Source of the DNA: CAZJKE01 sp964546585
GTDB lineage: Bacteria > Planctomycetota > Phycisphaerae > Phycisphaerales > SM1A02
Assembly (NCBI GenBank): GCA_964546585.1
Contig: CAZJKE010000015.1
Span: 1 to 40,887 of the forward strand
Reading direction: 5' to 3'
DNA: 40,887 nucleotides
This document shows positions 1 to 8,166 of the stretch, one piece after another. Below the pieces are notes generated by a model. The model ran no database searches and was not told where the DNA came from. It worked only from the letters and a program-made list of their open reading frames with translations. Numbering within the stretch: the first letter of the stretch is position 1; each line of letters opens with the position of its first letter. The translations under genes and the position numbers were made by a program.

Positions 1-36
1 GGGTCTGACCCCGGGTCTGACCCGGGGTGTGACCCC
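1..36. repeat. Tandem GGGTCTGACCCC palindromic repeats at the window edge
   Basis: Three near-identical 11-13 nt units occur head to tail: GGGTCTGACCCC (1-12), GGGTCTGACCC (13-23) and the variant GGGGTGTGACCCC (24-36). Each unit is palindromic around its centre. The same motif as GGGGTCAGACCCC lies at the other end of the window, so the window seems to be bounded by dispersed repeats. They sit immediately downstream of the gpsA stop codon. Dispersed palindromes of this kind are often REP-type elements mobilised by REP-associated tyrosine transposases, but no transposase gene is visible here. Confidence 0.7.
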
Positions 37-45
37 TTGTGCGGG

Positions 46-1047
46 TCAGCCGAGACGCTCGGCCTTCAAGTCCCGAGACATGAGTCGCTCGAGCGCATCG
101 ACGATCGACAATCCGTTGAAAAGTACATCGTTGACGGCCTCTGAAATCGGCATTTCGATCTGATGCCGCCGGGCAAGTTCCATGACCGCCTTGGTCGTTG
201 GAACACCTTCGACCACACTGCCTGTTGACTCCGTGATCGTGTCAAGATCCTCACCACGGCCCAACCGCTCACCGCATGTCCGGTTCCGACCGTGCGGACT
301 GAAACACGTGGTGGCAAGGTCACCCACCCCCGCAATGCCGAAAAATGTGTCGATCGCTGCTCCCAACGCGGTACCGAGCCGGGAAATCTCCGCCAACCCA
401 CGGGCCAGCATGGCCGACTTCGCATTGTCGCCAAGTTGCATGCCATCGCAGATACCCGCCGCAATGGCAATGACATTCTTCGTCGCACCAGCCAACTCCA
501 CGCCGACAGGATCGCCGTGGGTGTAAACCCGCAGCCAAGGCACATCGAAGAGATCCTGTACCGCCAAGGCGAGGTCGTCGTCATCAGATGATGCGACCAT
601 CGCCGCCGGCTGGTGCCGCGCCAACTCCGTGGCGATCGTCGGTCCGGAGAGAACGCAAGTCGAGGAATTGCCGCCAAGCATCTGCTCTATCACCTGCGTC
701 GGACGAAGAAGCGTCTCCAACTCGATGCCCTTCGCTACACTTGCCACCGGCATGCCATGCGGCACATGCCGCGAAAGACGCTCCCAGACTCCCCGAATGA
801 ACTGCGTAGGTATGGCGTTGATGGCCATATCCGCCCCATCAAGCACCTCCGACGCGTCCGGGCTGACCACAATCTCATCCGATACATCGAACCCCGGCAA
901 GCGGGGCGACTGCCGAGCGGATGCCAATGAGTCGACCGCGTCCTCGAACGGCCCCCACAGCGACACCTGCAAACCTCGTCCCGCGAGCGCATCGGCCAGC
1001 ACGAGTCCCATTTGGCCATCACCGATGATTGCGATTCGCCTGCTCAT
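46..1047 (-). CDS. gpsA: NAD(P)H-dependent glycerol-3-phosphate dehydrogenase
   Basis: Reduces dihydroxyacetone phosphate to sn-glycerol-3-phosphate in the cytoplasm, supplying the backbone for phospholipid synthesis. The 333-residue product has the expected length. An N-terminal Rossmann fold begins with IAIIGDGQMG (residues about 4-13); the family motifs GPTIATELA and GATKNVIAIA (the latter holding the catalytic lysine) follow, then the helical C-terminal domain with GIAGVGDLATTC. The start at 1047 (MSRRIAIIG) was chosen because it fits the family; a longer reading frame to 1140 would overlap the divergent ATPase gene. No Shine-Dalgarno is seen, but a -10-like TAGGTT lies 10 nt upstream, so the mRNA may be leaderless. 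The gene diverges from the P-type ATPase gene across 65 bp. Confidence 0.96.
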   Translation of the reverse strand: MSRRIAIIGDGQMGLVLADALAGRGLQVSLWGPFEDAVDSLASARQSPRLPGFDVSDEIVVSPDASEVLDGADMAINAIPTQFIRGVWERLSRHVPHGMPVASVAKGIELETLLRPTQVIEQMLGGNSSTCVLSGPTIATELARHQPAAMVASSDDDDLALAVQDLFDVPWLRVYTHGDPVGVELAGATKNVIAIAAGICDGMQLGDNAKSAMLARGLAEISRLGTALGAAIDTFFGIAGVGDLATTCFSPHGRNRTCGERLGRGEDLDTITESTGSVVEGVPTTKAVMELARRHQIEMPISEAVNDVLFNGLSIVDALERLMSRDLKAERLG

Positions 1048-1057
1048 CACAACGAAC

Positions 1058-1063
1058 AACCTA
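1058..1063 (-). promoter_or_regulatory. -10-like TAGGTT for leaderless gpsA
   Basis: TAGGTT on the minus strand ends 10 nt before the gpsA ATG. This is one of eleven start-proximal TANNNT hexamers in the window. No good -35 is visible. Confidence 0.4.
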
Positions 1064-1076
1064 CCCGGAAATGGCC

Positions 1077-1082
1077 TATAGT
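1077..1082 (+). promoter_or_regulatory. -10-like TATAGT upstream of the P-type ATPase
   Basis: TATAGT matches the -10 consensus in five of six positions. It lies before the GGAGAGG ribosome binding site at 1094-1100 and would give a short leader to the ATG at 1113. No convincing -35 was found. Confidence 0.4.
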
Positions 1083-1112
1083 GGGGTAGCGAAGGAGAGG
1101 AGTGCCTTTCCC

Positions 1113-3131
1113 ATGTCTGAATTGACCGTAGCCGGGGCACAAGATATCGACGCCCAGATCGCAGACGACAATCAGGCCGGCGGACGCCGTCTGGAACACC
1201 GTCTACTCGTCGCCCTCAGCGGCGGAGTACTGCTGGGTGTCTCATGGATCAGCCGATCCCTGTCGGCCCATGAACTCGTATCAGACATCCCTGCCGCCAT
1301 TGGCGCCATCATTCTGGTGATTCCCCTGCTCTCTGGCGCATGGACCGAGGTCAAACGCGGCCGCCCATCGAGCGACGCATTGGCATCGCTCGCGGTGGTC
1401 GCAGCACTGGCTGCCAACATGTATCTGGCCGCCGGGTTTCTGGCCCTGTTCCTCTGGACTGCCAACCTGATTCTGAGCCGCACCGCATGGGGCGCTCAGC
1501 GAGCCATCCGCAATCTCGTTGATCTGACCCCCGACCGAGCCCGCATTCTCGAAGATGGGAAGGAACGCATGGCGGGACTTGCCGAGTTGACCATCGGTAC
1601 GGTCGTCCGCGTGCGGCCGGGCGAGAACCTGCCGGCTGACGGCGTGGTCATCGCGGGACACAGCGACATCAACCAGGCATCGCTCACTGGCGAAGCAGTT
1701 CCCATCGAAGCAAACGAAGGCACTGAAGTCTACGCAGGCACGACGAATCTCACGGGGCAGATCGATGTCCAAGTCACCGCGGTCGCCGGCGAAACGACCA
1801 TCGGCAAGGTCGAGTCGCTCATTCGCGAAGCAGAGTCAACTCGCACGCGGCGGCAGGAACTCATCGAACAACTCGCCTCCTATTACTTCTCCATCGTTGT
1901 CATGGTCGCCGCAGTCGTTTGGTTCTTCACCGCAAGAAGCGCCGACGAATTTGTTCGGGACCAAGCAGCGGTGCGCGCAATCACCGTGCTGGTCGTGACC
2001 TGTCCTGGTGGATTGCTGATCTCACACCCCACCGCCATGGTGGCCGCGTTTGCCGCAGCCGCACGGCTGGGCATCATGATCAAGCAAACGCGAACACTCG
2101 AAGCGGCCGCGGGCATCGATACCGTCATTCTCGACAAGACCGGTACGCTGACCACCGGCAACTTCGCGGTCAGCCGACTCACGCCGGCCGATGGCGTGGA
2201 AGGCGCCGCACTGCTGCAGGCCGCTGCGGATGCCGAACAACATTCGAACCACCCGCTTGCGAAGTCCATTCTTGAAACGGCTGAGGCTGCGCGCATTGTG
2301 CCCGCGGAGATCGAGTCATTCGAGGAGAAGCATGGCCGTGGCGTCGTGGCCCATGTCGAAGGTGCGGACATCTTTGCCGGTCGCGGCGCCTGGATATGCG
2401 AACTCAACCCGGCCGCGGCAGATGCCGTCGCCGAAGTGGAAGAAAAAATTGCCGGCATGTCCGGCGTACACCTGATGCGAGGTACGCAGTATCTCGGCGC
2501 GGTTGGCCTTGAAGACAAGTTGCGACCGCACGCGGCAGAGGCCGTTGAGGACATGCGGCGACACGGCGTTCGGTATGTCTCGATGTTCACAGGCGACCGA
2601 CTGGATGTGGCAAAGCGGGTCGGTCGGCTGGTGGCGGTCGATGCCATCGAGGCTGAGTGCCTTCCGGAGGAAAAACACGCGGAACTCACCTACCTCATCA
2701 AACGTGGACACTCGACGATGGTCGTCGGCGACGGCATCAATGACGGCCCGATTCTTGCGACCGCCGATGTCGGTGTGGCGATGGGCCTGTCTGGTTCGGA
2801 TATCGCCACGAACTCGGCCGGTGTTGCGTTGATGAACGACGACCTTCGGAACATCCCGTTCCTCATCGCCCTTGCGAGAAAGACACGAAGCGTCATCAGC
2901 CAGAATATCGGCGCGTCCCTGCTGCTCGCCTCGGTCGGACTCGCTCTTGCCGCAACCGGCAACATCAACATCTGGGTCACGCCGTTCTACTACGCGCTGG
3001 GCTATGTCATCGTCATTGCCAACAGCCTGCGGCTCGTTCGGTTCGGGGATGACTTCACGGCGCAGGTACAGGCGCAGCATCAACTCGAGTCAAGCCGCGT
3101 ACACAAACCCGTGCGGCAACTCGCTGGCTGA
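1113..3131 (+). CDS. P1B-type heavy-metal-translocating ATPase with CPG instead of CPC
   Basis: An inner-membrane pump that uses ATP to export (or load) a transition metal. The 672-residue protein has the P1B core: actuator motif SLTGEAVP, phosphorylation motif DKTGTLTTG with the acceptor D341, the HP locus H380-P381, and the hinge motif GDGINDGP (539-546). There is no N-terminal ferredoxin-like metal-binding domain. The transmembrane metal-site motif, normally CPC or SPC, reads T-C297-P298-G299-G, so the second coordinating residue is missing; the metal therefore cannot be assigned. The start at 1113 follows a GGAGAGG ribosome binding site; in-frame starts further upstream lack one. Closest in style to ZntA/CadA-like pumps (inference). 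Confidence 0.9.
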   Translation: MSELTVAGAQDIDAQIADDNQAGGRRLEHRLLVALSGGVLLGVSWISRSLSAHELVSDIPAAIGAIILVIPLLSGAWTEVKRGRPSSDALASLAVVAALAANMYLAAGFLALFLWTANLILSRTAWGAQRAIRNLVDLTPDRARILEDGKERMAGLAELTIGTVVRVRPGENLPADGVVIAGHSDINQASLTGEAVPIEANEGTEVYAGTTNLTGQIDVQVTAVAGETTIGKVESLIREAESTRTRRQELIEQLASYYFSIVVMVAAVVWFFTARSADEFVRDQAAVRAITVLVVTCPGGLLISHPTAMVAAFAAAARLGIMIKQTRTLEAAAGIDTVILDKTGTLTTGNFAVSRLTPADGVEGAALLQAAADAEQHSNHPLAKSILETAEAARIVPAEIESFEEKHGRGVVAHVEGADIFAGRGAWICELNPAAADAVAEVEEKIAGMSGVHLMRGTQYLGAVGLEDKLRPHAAEAVEDMRRHGVRYVSMFTGDRLDVAKRVGRLVAVDAIEAECLPEEKHAELTYLIKRGHSTMVVGDGINDGPILATADVGVAMGLSGSDIATNSAGVALMNDDLRNIPFLIALARKTRSVISQNIGASLLLASVGLALAATGNINIWVTPFYYALGYVIVIANSLRLVRFGDDFTAQVQAQHQLESSRVHKPVRQLAG

Positions 3132-3155
3132 GTGTTACTGTCCGCTTCTTGATGA

Positions 3156-3199
3156 CACCCACACAATCCCAATGCTTCCGCACCGCGTTCCAGTGGGTG
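3156..3199. terminator. Possible bidirectional hairpin between convergent genes
   Basis: CACCCAC (3156-3162) and GTGGGTG (3193-3199) form a 7-bp inverted repeat around a 30-nt loop in the 77-bp space between the convergent ATPase and aldolase genes. There is no U-tract, and the long loop makes the call weak. Confidence 0.25.
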
Positions 3200-3208
3200 C
3201 CCGCTCTT

Positions 3209-4222
3209 CTATTCCATCGCCATTGACCACGATCCATCGCGGGCGGCGCCGTTGCACCTCGCGCGGTGGAGATAGGCGGCCTGCGCCTGCTCCACATGTG
3301 TGGCATCCCCCTGCCACGCAGCAAGAACCGGCGCTTGCAGCGCCCGGCCGTATGAGAAACTGACTTCCCAAGGCAAGTCCACGCCAAGGGCGTTCATCGC
3401 ATTGAGATGCTCCGTTGCCTCCACATCGCTCTGGCCACCAGAGAGAAAGACAATGCCCGGAACCTCGGGCGGAACATGCGCGAGCAGGCAGCGAATCGTG
3501 GCCTCCGCTACTTCCTGCACCGACGCCTGCTGCGGACAGTCCTTGCCGCTCAGCACCATATTCGGCTTCAGCAGCGTTCCCTCCAGCACAACACCCTTGA
3601 ACGCCAGGGCGTCGTACACCGCATCAAGCGTGCGACCGGTCACTTCCTCACACCGCTCGATCGTGTGGTCGCCATCCATGAGCACTTCCGGCTCGACGAT
3701 CGGCACCATCCCGGCGTCCTGTACATCCTTCGCATAGTGCGCAAGCGCCTCAGCGTTGGCCTTGATGCACGCATCGGTCGGAATGCCGTCCCCAATCGTT
3801 ATGACCGCACGCCACTTTGCAAAGACGGCGCCCAGAGCGGCGTATTCCGCAAGACGATCCGGAAGACCATCAAGACCCGCGGTCAGTTTCTCGCTTGGTG
3901 AATCCTCCATCGGATGTGCGCCCTTGTCGACCTTGATCCCAGGAGCAATGCCAGCATCCAGCAGCACCTGCACAAGGCTCCGCCCATCGGAAGCGATCTG
4001 CCTGATCGTCTCGTCAAACAGAATCACGCCGCCAATGTTCGACTCCGCACCCGCGGTCGTAAACAGCAGTTCGCGGTACTCGCGGCGACTTTCCTCAGTC
4101 GACTCCACGCCGATGGTGTCAAACCGCTTCTTGATCGTGCCGTCACTCTCATCCGCTGCCAGAATCCCCTTTCCCGGGGCGACGATGGCCTCTGCAATGC
4201 TGGACAGGTCGGTGGTCGTCAT
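3209..4222 (-). CDS. Class I fructose-bisphosphate aldolase
   Basis: Catalyses the reversible cleavage of fructose 1,6-bisphosphate to dihydroxyacetone phosphate and glyceraldehyde 3-phosphate in glycolysis and gluconeogenesis, through a Schiff base and without metal. The 337-residue product has GKGILAADES near the N terminus, the barrel motif VEPEVLMDGDH, and EGTLLKPNMV in which K219 is the predicted Schiff-base lysine. The start at 4222 (MTTTDLSS) is preceded by CAGGAG at a good distance; a longer frame to 4546 runs into the upstream ggt gene and has no family similarity. It is the last gene of the mnmA > ggt > aldolase run, 58 bp after ggt, and may have its own promoter. Confidence 0.95.
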   Translation of the reverse strand: MTTTDLSSIAEAIVAPGKGILAADESDGTIKKRFDTIGVESTEESRREYRELLFTTAGAESNIGGVILFDETIRQIASDGRSLVQVLLDAGIAPGIKVDKGAHPMEDSPSEKLTAGLDGLPDRLAEYAALGAVFAKWRAVITIGDGIPTDACIKANAEALAHYAKDVQDAGMVPIVEPEVLMDGDHTIERCEEVTGRTLDAVYDALAFKGVVLEGTLLKPNMVLSGKDCPQQASVQEVAEATIRCLLAHVPPEVPGIVFLSGGQSDVEATEHLNAMNALGVDLPWEVSFSYGRALQAPVLAAWQGDATHVEQAQAAYLHRARCNGAARDGSWSMAME

Positions 4223-4259
4223 GGTGATGCTCCTGCTCTTGGGCACTGGGAAACGCCGG

Positions 4260-4265
4260 ATGATA
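4260..4265 (-). promoter_or_regulatory. -10-like TATCAT upstream of the aldolase gene
   Basis: TATCAT on the minus strand lies 37 nt upstream of the aldolase ATG, in the gap after ggt. It would give a leader of about 30 nt that carries the AGGAG ribosome binding site. The -35 is poor. Confidence 0.3.
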
Positions 4266-4280
4266 CCACCTGCCAGGCGC

Positions 4281-5843
4281 TCACATCGCAACGGCTTGAC
4301 CATCGCGTCGAGGATCGCTTGCGCCGAAATATCCCTCCCGGAGGCGGAATACAGCCTGCCCGCCGCCGAAAGCAACGGTACGAGCGTCGGCGATTTCCAG
4401 ATCATGTCCCCGATCTCGAAGACCCTCGTAGACATCGCCGGGCCACCCCGGTTCGACGGCCACCCTGTTGCCACCGAGCAATCGCCACCGCGGGGCGTCG
4501 ATGGCGGCCTGTGGGTTCTGAGCCGCCACCAACATGCGATAGCCAACCTGTAGATGTCCCTGCGGCTGCATCGGGCCCCCCATGACGCCGAACGCCCCCA
4601 CCGCCCCGCGCGATTCTGTCACAAAGGCCGGAATGATCGTGTGAAACGGCCGCTTCCTTGGGCCGACCTCATTGGGATGCCCCGCCTCAAGCGTGAATCC
4701 CCGGCCTCTGTTCTGCAGCGCAATGCCGGTTCCATCAACAACGATGCCGCTGCCGAAGCCCTCGAAGTTGCTTTGAATGAAGGACACCATGCTTCCTTGC
4801 TCGTCACCGGCGGCGAGGTAGACGGTCGAACTGTACCGCGGCAACACGCAGCCATCGATACGCGACGCCGAGTGACCAATTCCTCTGGCGTGCGATTCAA
4901 TTCGATCCGCAGCGAGCATGTCATGTGCCTCACAATGCATGTACTCCGGGTCTGCAACCTGCAGATGCACATCGGCGAATGCTCGTTTCATGGCCTCAAT
5001 CTGCATGTGCAGGACCGGCACTTCGTCACCGCCGCCGTCAACGCCCAGTTCCTGCAGAATCGCGGCGGCGATCAACGCGGCAATGCCCTGTCCATTGGGG
5101 GGAAGTTCGTGCAAGACGCCGCGTCCGAAGGTCGTCCCGATCGGCTCCACCCACTCAACTGTGTGTGACTCCAGATCACTGCGCCGCAGCAATCCGCCCG
5201 CTCGGCGAGCGGCGTTGTCTACTGCATCCGCAAGCGGCCCGCGATAGAACGACTCTCCCCCCGACTCGGCGATCTCGGCAAGCGTCGCAGCCATGTCCGG
5301 TGCGCGGAAGATGTCACCCGGCGAGGGAAGTGGAAAGGCAGAGGCCCAGGCGGGCATGTCCTCGAAGCGCAACGCCGCTCTGGCCCACGCCTCGGCTGTC
5401 TGGCGCGATACCGGAAAGCCATTGGTTGCATACCGAATGGCCGGGGCAAACAGATCGGTGAACGGAAGTCGCCCAAGGCGACCGTGCAAGGCAACCCAGC
5501 CCGAAACCGCCCCCGGCACAGTGACCGGAATCCAACCGTTGGACGGCAACGAACCGGCGGCGTCTCGTGTCAGCAATTCCGGTGAGCGGCCCGACGCGTT
5601 GAGTCCGTGCAATGTCCCGCCGTCCCAAGCCATGGCAAAGGCATCGCCGCCGATACCGTTTGCGGTGGGCTCAACTACGGTCAGTGTGATTGCCGTCGCA
5701 ATCGCTGCATCGGTTGCGGTTCCGCCACGCCGAAGCATCTCCAGACCCGCCTGCGCCGCCAAGGGCTGCGACGCAGCAACGGCAGCCCCACCAAGCACGC
5801 CCTCTCGCTGGGAGGGATACGGAAGCGACCAGTCAATTGTCAC
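4281..5843 (-). CDS. ggt: Gamma-glutamyltransferase family protein
   Basis: Ntn-hydrolase that transfers or hydrolyses gamma-glutamyl groups, typically of glutathione; the precursor cleaves itself before a threonine nucleophile. The 520-residue protein begins with the family block ending TDAAIATAIT, has PPNGQGIAAL near residue 250, and carries YSSTVYLAA in which T340 is the expected autoprocessing threonine, followed by FEGFGSGIVV and LQNRGRGF. No signal peptide is evident, so it is probably cytoplasmic, resembling the YwrD-type branch rather than periplasmic Ggt. The GTG start at 5843 overlaps the mnmA stop (GTGA), implying translational coupling. Its substrate is not settled by sequence. 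Confidence 0.9.
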   Translation of the reverse strand: MTIDWSLPYPSQREGVLGGAAVAASQPLAAQAGLEMLRRGGTATDAAIATAITLTVVEPTANGIGGDAFAMAWDGGTLHGLNASGRSPELLTRDAAGSLPSNGWIPVTVPGAVSGWVALHGRLGRLPFTDLFAPAIRYATNGFPVSRQTAEAWARAALRFEDMPAWASAFPLPSPGDIFRAPDMAATLAEIAESGGESFYRGPLADAVDNAARRAGGLLRRSDLESHTVEWVEPIGTTFGRGVLHELPPNGQGIAALIAAAILQELGVDGGGDEVPVLHMQIEAMKRAFADVHLQVADPEYMHCEAHDMLAADRIESHARGIGHSASRIDGCVLPRYSSTVYLAAGDEQGSMVSFIQSNFEGFGSGIVVDGTGIALQNRGRGFTLEAGHPNEVGPRKRPFHTIIPAFVTESRGAVGAFGVMGGPMQPQGHLQVGYRMLVAAQNPQAAIDAPRWRLLGGNRVAVEPGWPGDVYEGLRDRGHDLEIADARTVAFGGGQAVFRLREGYFGASDPRRDGQAVAM

Positions 5844-6934
5844 AGGGACGCCTCGATCCAGCCACCGCAGATGACGCGATCCTCGGCATAACACACCACG
5901 GCCTGGCCCGGCGCAACACCCGACTGGGGTTCCTGAAAACGAACCTCGAGGCGTTCATGATCTCCGCGCACTTCCGCCTGCATCTGCGGGGCGTTGTACC
6001 GAATCTTCGCCGTGCAGAGCCGCCAGTCTTCCCAAGCGTCTACCAGCCAATTCACACCTCCGGCGCAGAGGCCGGCGGATCGAAGCATGGATTCCCCACC
6101 GATCGTCACCGTGTTCATCACGGGATTCTTTGCAATGACATAGGACGGTTCACCGGTTGCGATACCGAGGCCCCGCCGCTGGCCGATCGTGAAGCGCTGA
6201 TGGCCACCATGGGAACCAATGACTGCCCCACCGCTGTCCAGAACATCTCCTTCCCGCAGCGATCCGGGAGCGCGGCGCTCGATCATCGCAGCGTAGTCGC
6301 CATCCGGCACAAAGCAAATGTCTTGTGAGTCGGGTTTGTCATGCACAGGCAAGCCAAGCCTGCTCGCTTCCTCCCGCACCTGATCTTTTGTCATGTGTCC
6401 GATCGGCAACAACATCTCGCCAAGGCGGCCGAAAGGTGCGCCAAACAGGACATAACTTTGGTCCTTCCCCGAATCAGCACCGCACCGCAACTCCGGGCCA
6501 TCGTCGCCGTGGATGATCCTCGCATGGTGTCCGGATGCAACATGGGTCGCGCCAATGTGCGACGCATACTCGTGCAGCCGCCCGAACTTGAGCCAGTTGT
6601 TGCATTGAATGCATGGATTCGGCGTCCGACCGGCGTTGTATTCGCTTACGAAGTCATCGATCACCCGTCCGAAGTCGTCCTTGAAGTTCAGCGCATAGAA
6701 CGGGATGCCGAGATGCCCCGCCACCTCCCGAGCATCATGGGCGTCATTGATGGAACAGCATCCTCGTGAAGCGATGGATAAACCGGTGGCCTCCTCAAGT
6801 GCCTCGCCCGGTGATCCGAGCCGCATGAAGCATCCCACAACATCGCGGCCCTGTTCCACCAGCAGCGCGGCGGCGACCGACGAATCTACACCGCCTGACA
6901 TTGCCACAAGTACTTTGTTCGCGGGGTTGGTCAC
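5840..6934 (-). CDS. mnmA: tRNA-specific 2-thiouridylase MnmA
   Basis: Installs the 2-thio group on wobble U34 of tRNA-Lys, -Glu and -Gln, using ATP to adenylate the base and persulfide sulfur from a cysteine desulfurase relay. The PP-loop SGGVDSS is at residues 13-19. The catalytic pair is C111 (in PNPCIQC) and C207 (in SQDICFVP). The C-terminal beta domain is intact, giving 364 residues. The GTG start at 6934 was preferred to an in-frame ATG at 6964 because the latter lies inside the divergent rnhB-like gene and because a -10-like TACGAT lies 6 nt upstream of the GTG. A cysteine desulfurase and a tRNA-Lys (anticodon CUU, so not itself a U34 target) occur elsewhere in the window. Confidence 0.95.
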   Translation of the reverse strand: MTNPANKVLVAMSGGVDSSVAAALLVEQGRDVVGCFMRLGSPGEALEEATGLSIASRGCCSINDAHDAREVAGHLGIPFYALNFKDDFGRVIDDFVSEYNAGRTPNPCIQCNNWLKFGRLHEYASHIGATHVASGHHARIIHGDDGPELRCGADSGKDQSYVLFGAPFGRLGEMLLPIGHMTKDQVREEASRLGLPVHDKPDSQDICFVPDGDYAAMIERRAPGSLREGDVLDSGGAVIGSHGGHQRFTIGQRRGLGIATGEPSYVIAKNPVMNTVTIGGESMLRSAGLCAGGVNWLVDAWEDWRLCTAKIRYNAPQMQAEVRGDHERLEVRFQEPQSGVAPGQAVVCYAEDRVICGGWIEASL

Positions 6935-6952
6935 AGTGGTATCGTAGTGACC
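6929..6952. promoter_or_regulatory. Symmetric bidirectional promoter between mnmA and the rnhB-like gene
   Basis: GGTCAC (6929-6934) and GTGACC (6947-6952) form a perfect inverted repeat around a 12-nt centre. The centre holds TATCGT on the plus strand (6940-6945) and TACGAT on the minus strand (6941-6946), two -10-like hexamers overlapping by five bases. Plus: 7 nt to the ATG at 6953. Minus: 6 nt to the GTG at 6934. Both transcripts would therefore start at or next to the start codon. The -35 regions are weak (TTGTTC at 6915-6920 for the plus side). Confidence 0.5.
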
Positions 6953-7936
6953 ATGCTTGTGCATGCAGGTATCGACGAAGCGGGCTACGGACCCATGTTT
7001 GGCCCACTCTGTGTGGCGGCCTGCACCATCGTTCTCGAGAACAGTGATCCAGCGGACGGTCCTCCGGATGTGTGGGAACTCCTTCGAAAGTCCGTTTGTC
7101 GAAGTCCTCGTGATCGTCGCAAGCGGATTGCCATCAACGACTCAAAGAAACTGAAGGCTGCCGGCGGTGGGGTTGGCTCGCTGCGGCATCTTGAGCGAGG
7201 CGTGCTTTCATTTCTGGCTGCAGCGGACCGTGATCATCCGATCGCCGGTGGACGCGGATGGAGCGATGTCTCAATGTTGCAGTCTCTTGGTGCGGAGACG
7301 CCCATGCGTCCATGGACCGGTGAAGCCCGAAACATCCCCGTGTCCAACGACGAGTCGTCCCTTCGTGTCGATGCCGCCAGACTGCGGAGAACGCTCGAAG
7401 AGAGCGGTGCACACATCGGTGCAATGTACTGCCGCGCTATTGACGCCGGCACCTACAACGAACGAACATCGCTGGAGTCCAAGGCTGCTGTGAACTTTGC
7501 GACTGCAATGGAACTCGCCGACACCATCGCCCGCCGCCATCGCAGCGAACATCCACGCATCCTCATCGATCGTCAAGGCGGCCGGACTCGCTATCTGAGA
7601 GCGTTGCAACAGTGCTGGCCAGATGCGTCGATTCAGGTATTGGCCGAGGACGAGCGGATGAGCCGGTATCGACTGCGGAGCAGCGAGGTCGAGTTCACCA
7701 TGTCCTTCGAGTCCAAATGTGACGAGCGATACCTGCCGGTGGCACTTGCCTCGATGATCGCCAAGTATGTACGGGAACTACACATGCTGCGGCTCAATCG
7801 GTTCTTCCACAAACGGCTGCCGGACCTTCAACCGACGGCTGGCTATGTGATGGATGGCCGTCGGTTCCTCCGTGAGATCGAACCGGTGCTGGATGAGGAC
7901 GGGCTCGACCGATCGCTGCTTGTACGGAATTCGTGA
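6953..7936 (+). CDS. Divergent RNase HII-like protein with GYG in place of GRG
   Basis: The fold of ribonuclease HII, which nicks RNA-DNA hybrids and single ribonucleotides in DNA, is recognisable: GIDEAGYGP (6-14) with D8 and E9, NDSKKL (62-67), ILIDRQGG with D206, and SMIAKYVRE with E275. Two key features differ from canonical RNase HII. The GRG motif that contacts the ribonucleotide 2'-OH reads G-Y-G, and the aspartate in the final 'AKxxRD' motif is glutamate. At 327 residues the protein is also about 100 longer than typical RNase HII, with an insertion at about residues 85-195. Activity is therefore uncertain. The ATG at 6953 was chosen over a GTG two codons earlier because of the promoter position. 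Confidence 0.75.
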   Translation: MLVHAGIDEAGYGPMFGPLCVAACTIVLENSDPADGPPDVWELLRKSVCRSPRDRRKRIAINDSKKLKAAGGGVGSLRHLERGVLSFLAAADRDHPIAGGRGWSDVSMLQSLGAETPMRPWTGEARNIPVSNDESSLRVDAARLRRTLEESGAHIGAMYCRAIDAGTYNERTSLESKAAVNFATAMELADTIARRHRSEHPRILIDRQGGRTRYLRALQQCWPDASIQVLAEDERMSRYRLRSSEVEFTMSFESKCDERYLPVALASMIAKYVRELHMLRLNRFFHKRLPDLQPTAGYVMDGRRFLREIEPVLDEDGLDRSLLVRNS

Positions 7937-7943
7937 TCACTTC

Positions 7944-7971
7944 TTGACCCCTCGTCCCTGCGAGATACAAT
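7944..7971 (+). promoter_or_regulatory. Sigma70-type promoter for fusA
   Basis: TTGACC (7944-7949), a 16-nt spacer and TACAAT (7966-7971). This is the best -35/-10 pair in the window. It predicts a start near 7978 and a leader of about 240 nt before fusA. Confidence 0.65.
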
Positions 7972-8072
7972 GTACGGCTTGACTCCCTGCGGCGGCGGTC
8001 GCCGCGGATGGAATGTTCGGAATGGGCGATGACCCGCTTGAGAAGCGAGTCAGCGACGGAAGGAGCACACCG

Positions 8073-8108
8073 TTGCAAGAGGATGAAGACATCGCCCGGC
8101 TGCGCTGA
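8073..8108 (+). CDS. Possible 11-residue leader peptide upstream of fusA
   Basis: A TTG codon 7 nt after GGAAGGAG opens a reading frame of 11 sense codons (MQEDEDIARLR) that ends at TGA 8106-8108, just before the C tract of the leader hairpins. The position is that of an attenuation peptide, but it has no obvious run of regulatory codons. It may be chance. Confidence 0.22.
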   Translation: MQEDEDIARLR

Positions 8109-8127
8109 CGGAACCCCCCCGTACTCA

Positions 8128-8153
8128 TGGGGCCCCGAAGCAGTCGGGCCCCA
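8128..8153 (+). other. GC-rich hairpin in the fusA leader
   Basis: The arm TGGGGCCCCGA (8128-8138) pairs with TCGGGCCCCA (8144-8153), with one bulged C, across the loop AGCAG. No U-tract follows, so it is more likely a regulatory or stability stem than a plain intrinsic terminator. Confidence 0.5.
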
Positions 8154-8166
8154 ACAGCACAGCACC

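Noticed and set aside
6953..6964. mnmA starting at the ATG at 6964
   Set aside because: This start would overlap the beginning of the divergent rnhB-like gene and place both promoters inside coding sequence. The GTG at 6934 with TACGAT 6 nt upstream fits better, although the longer form cannot be excluded.
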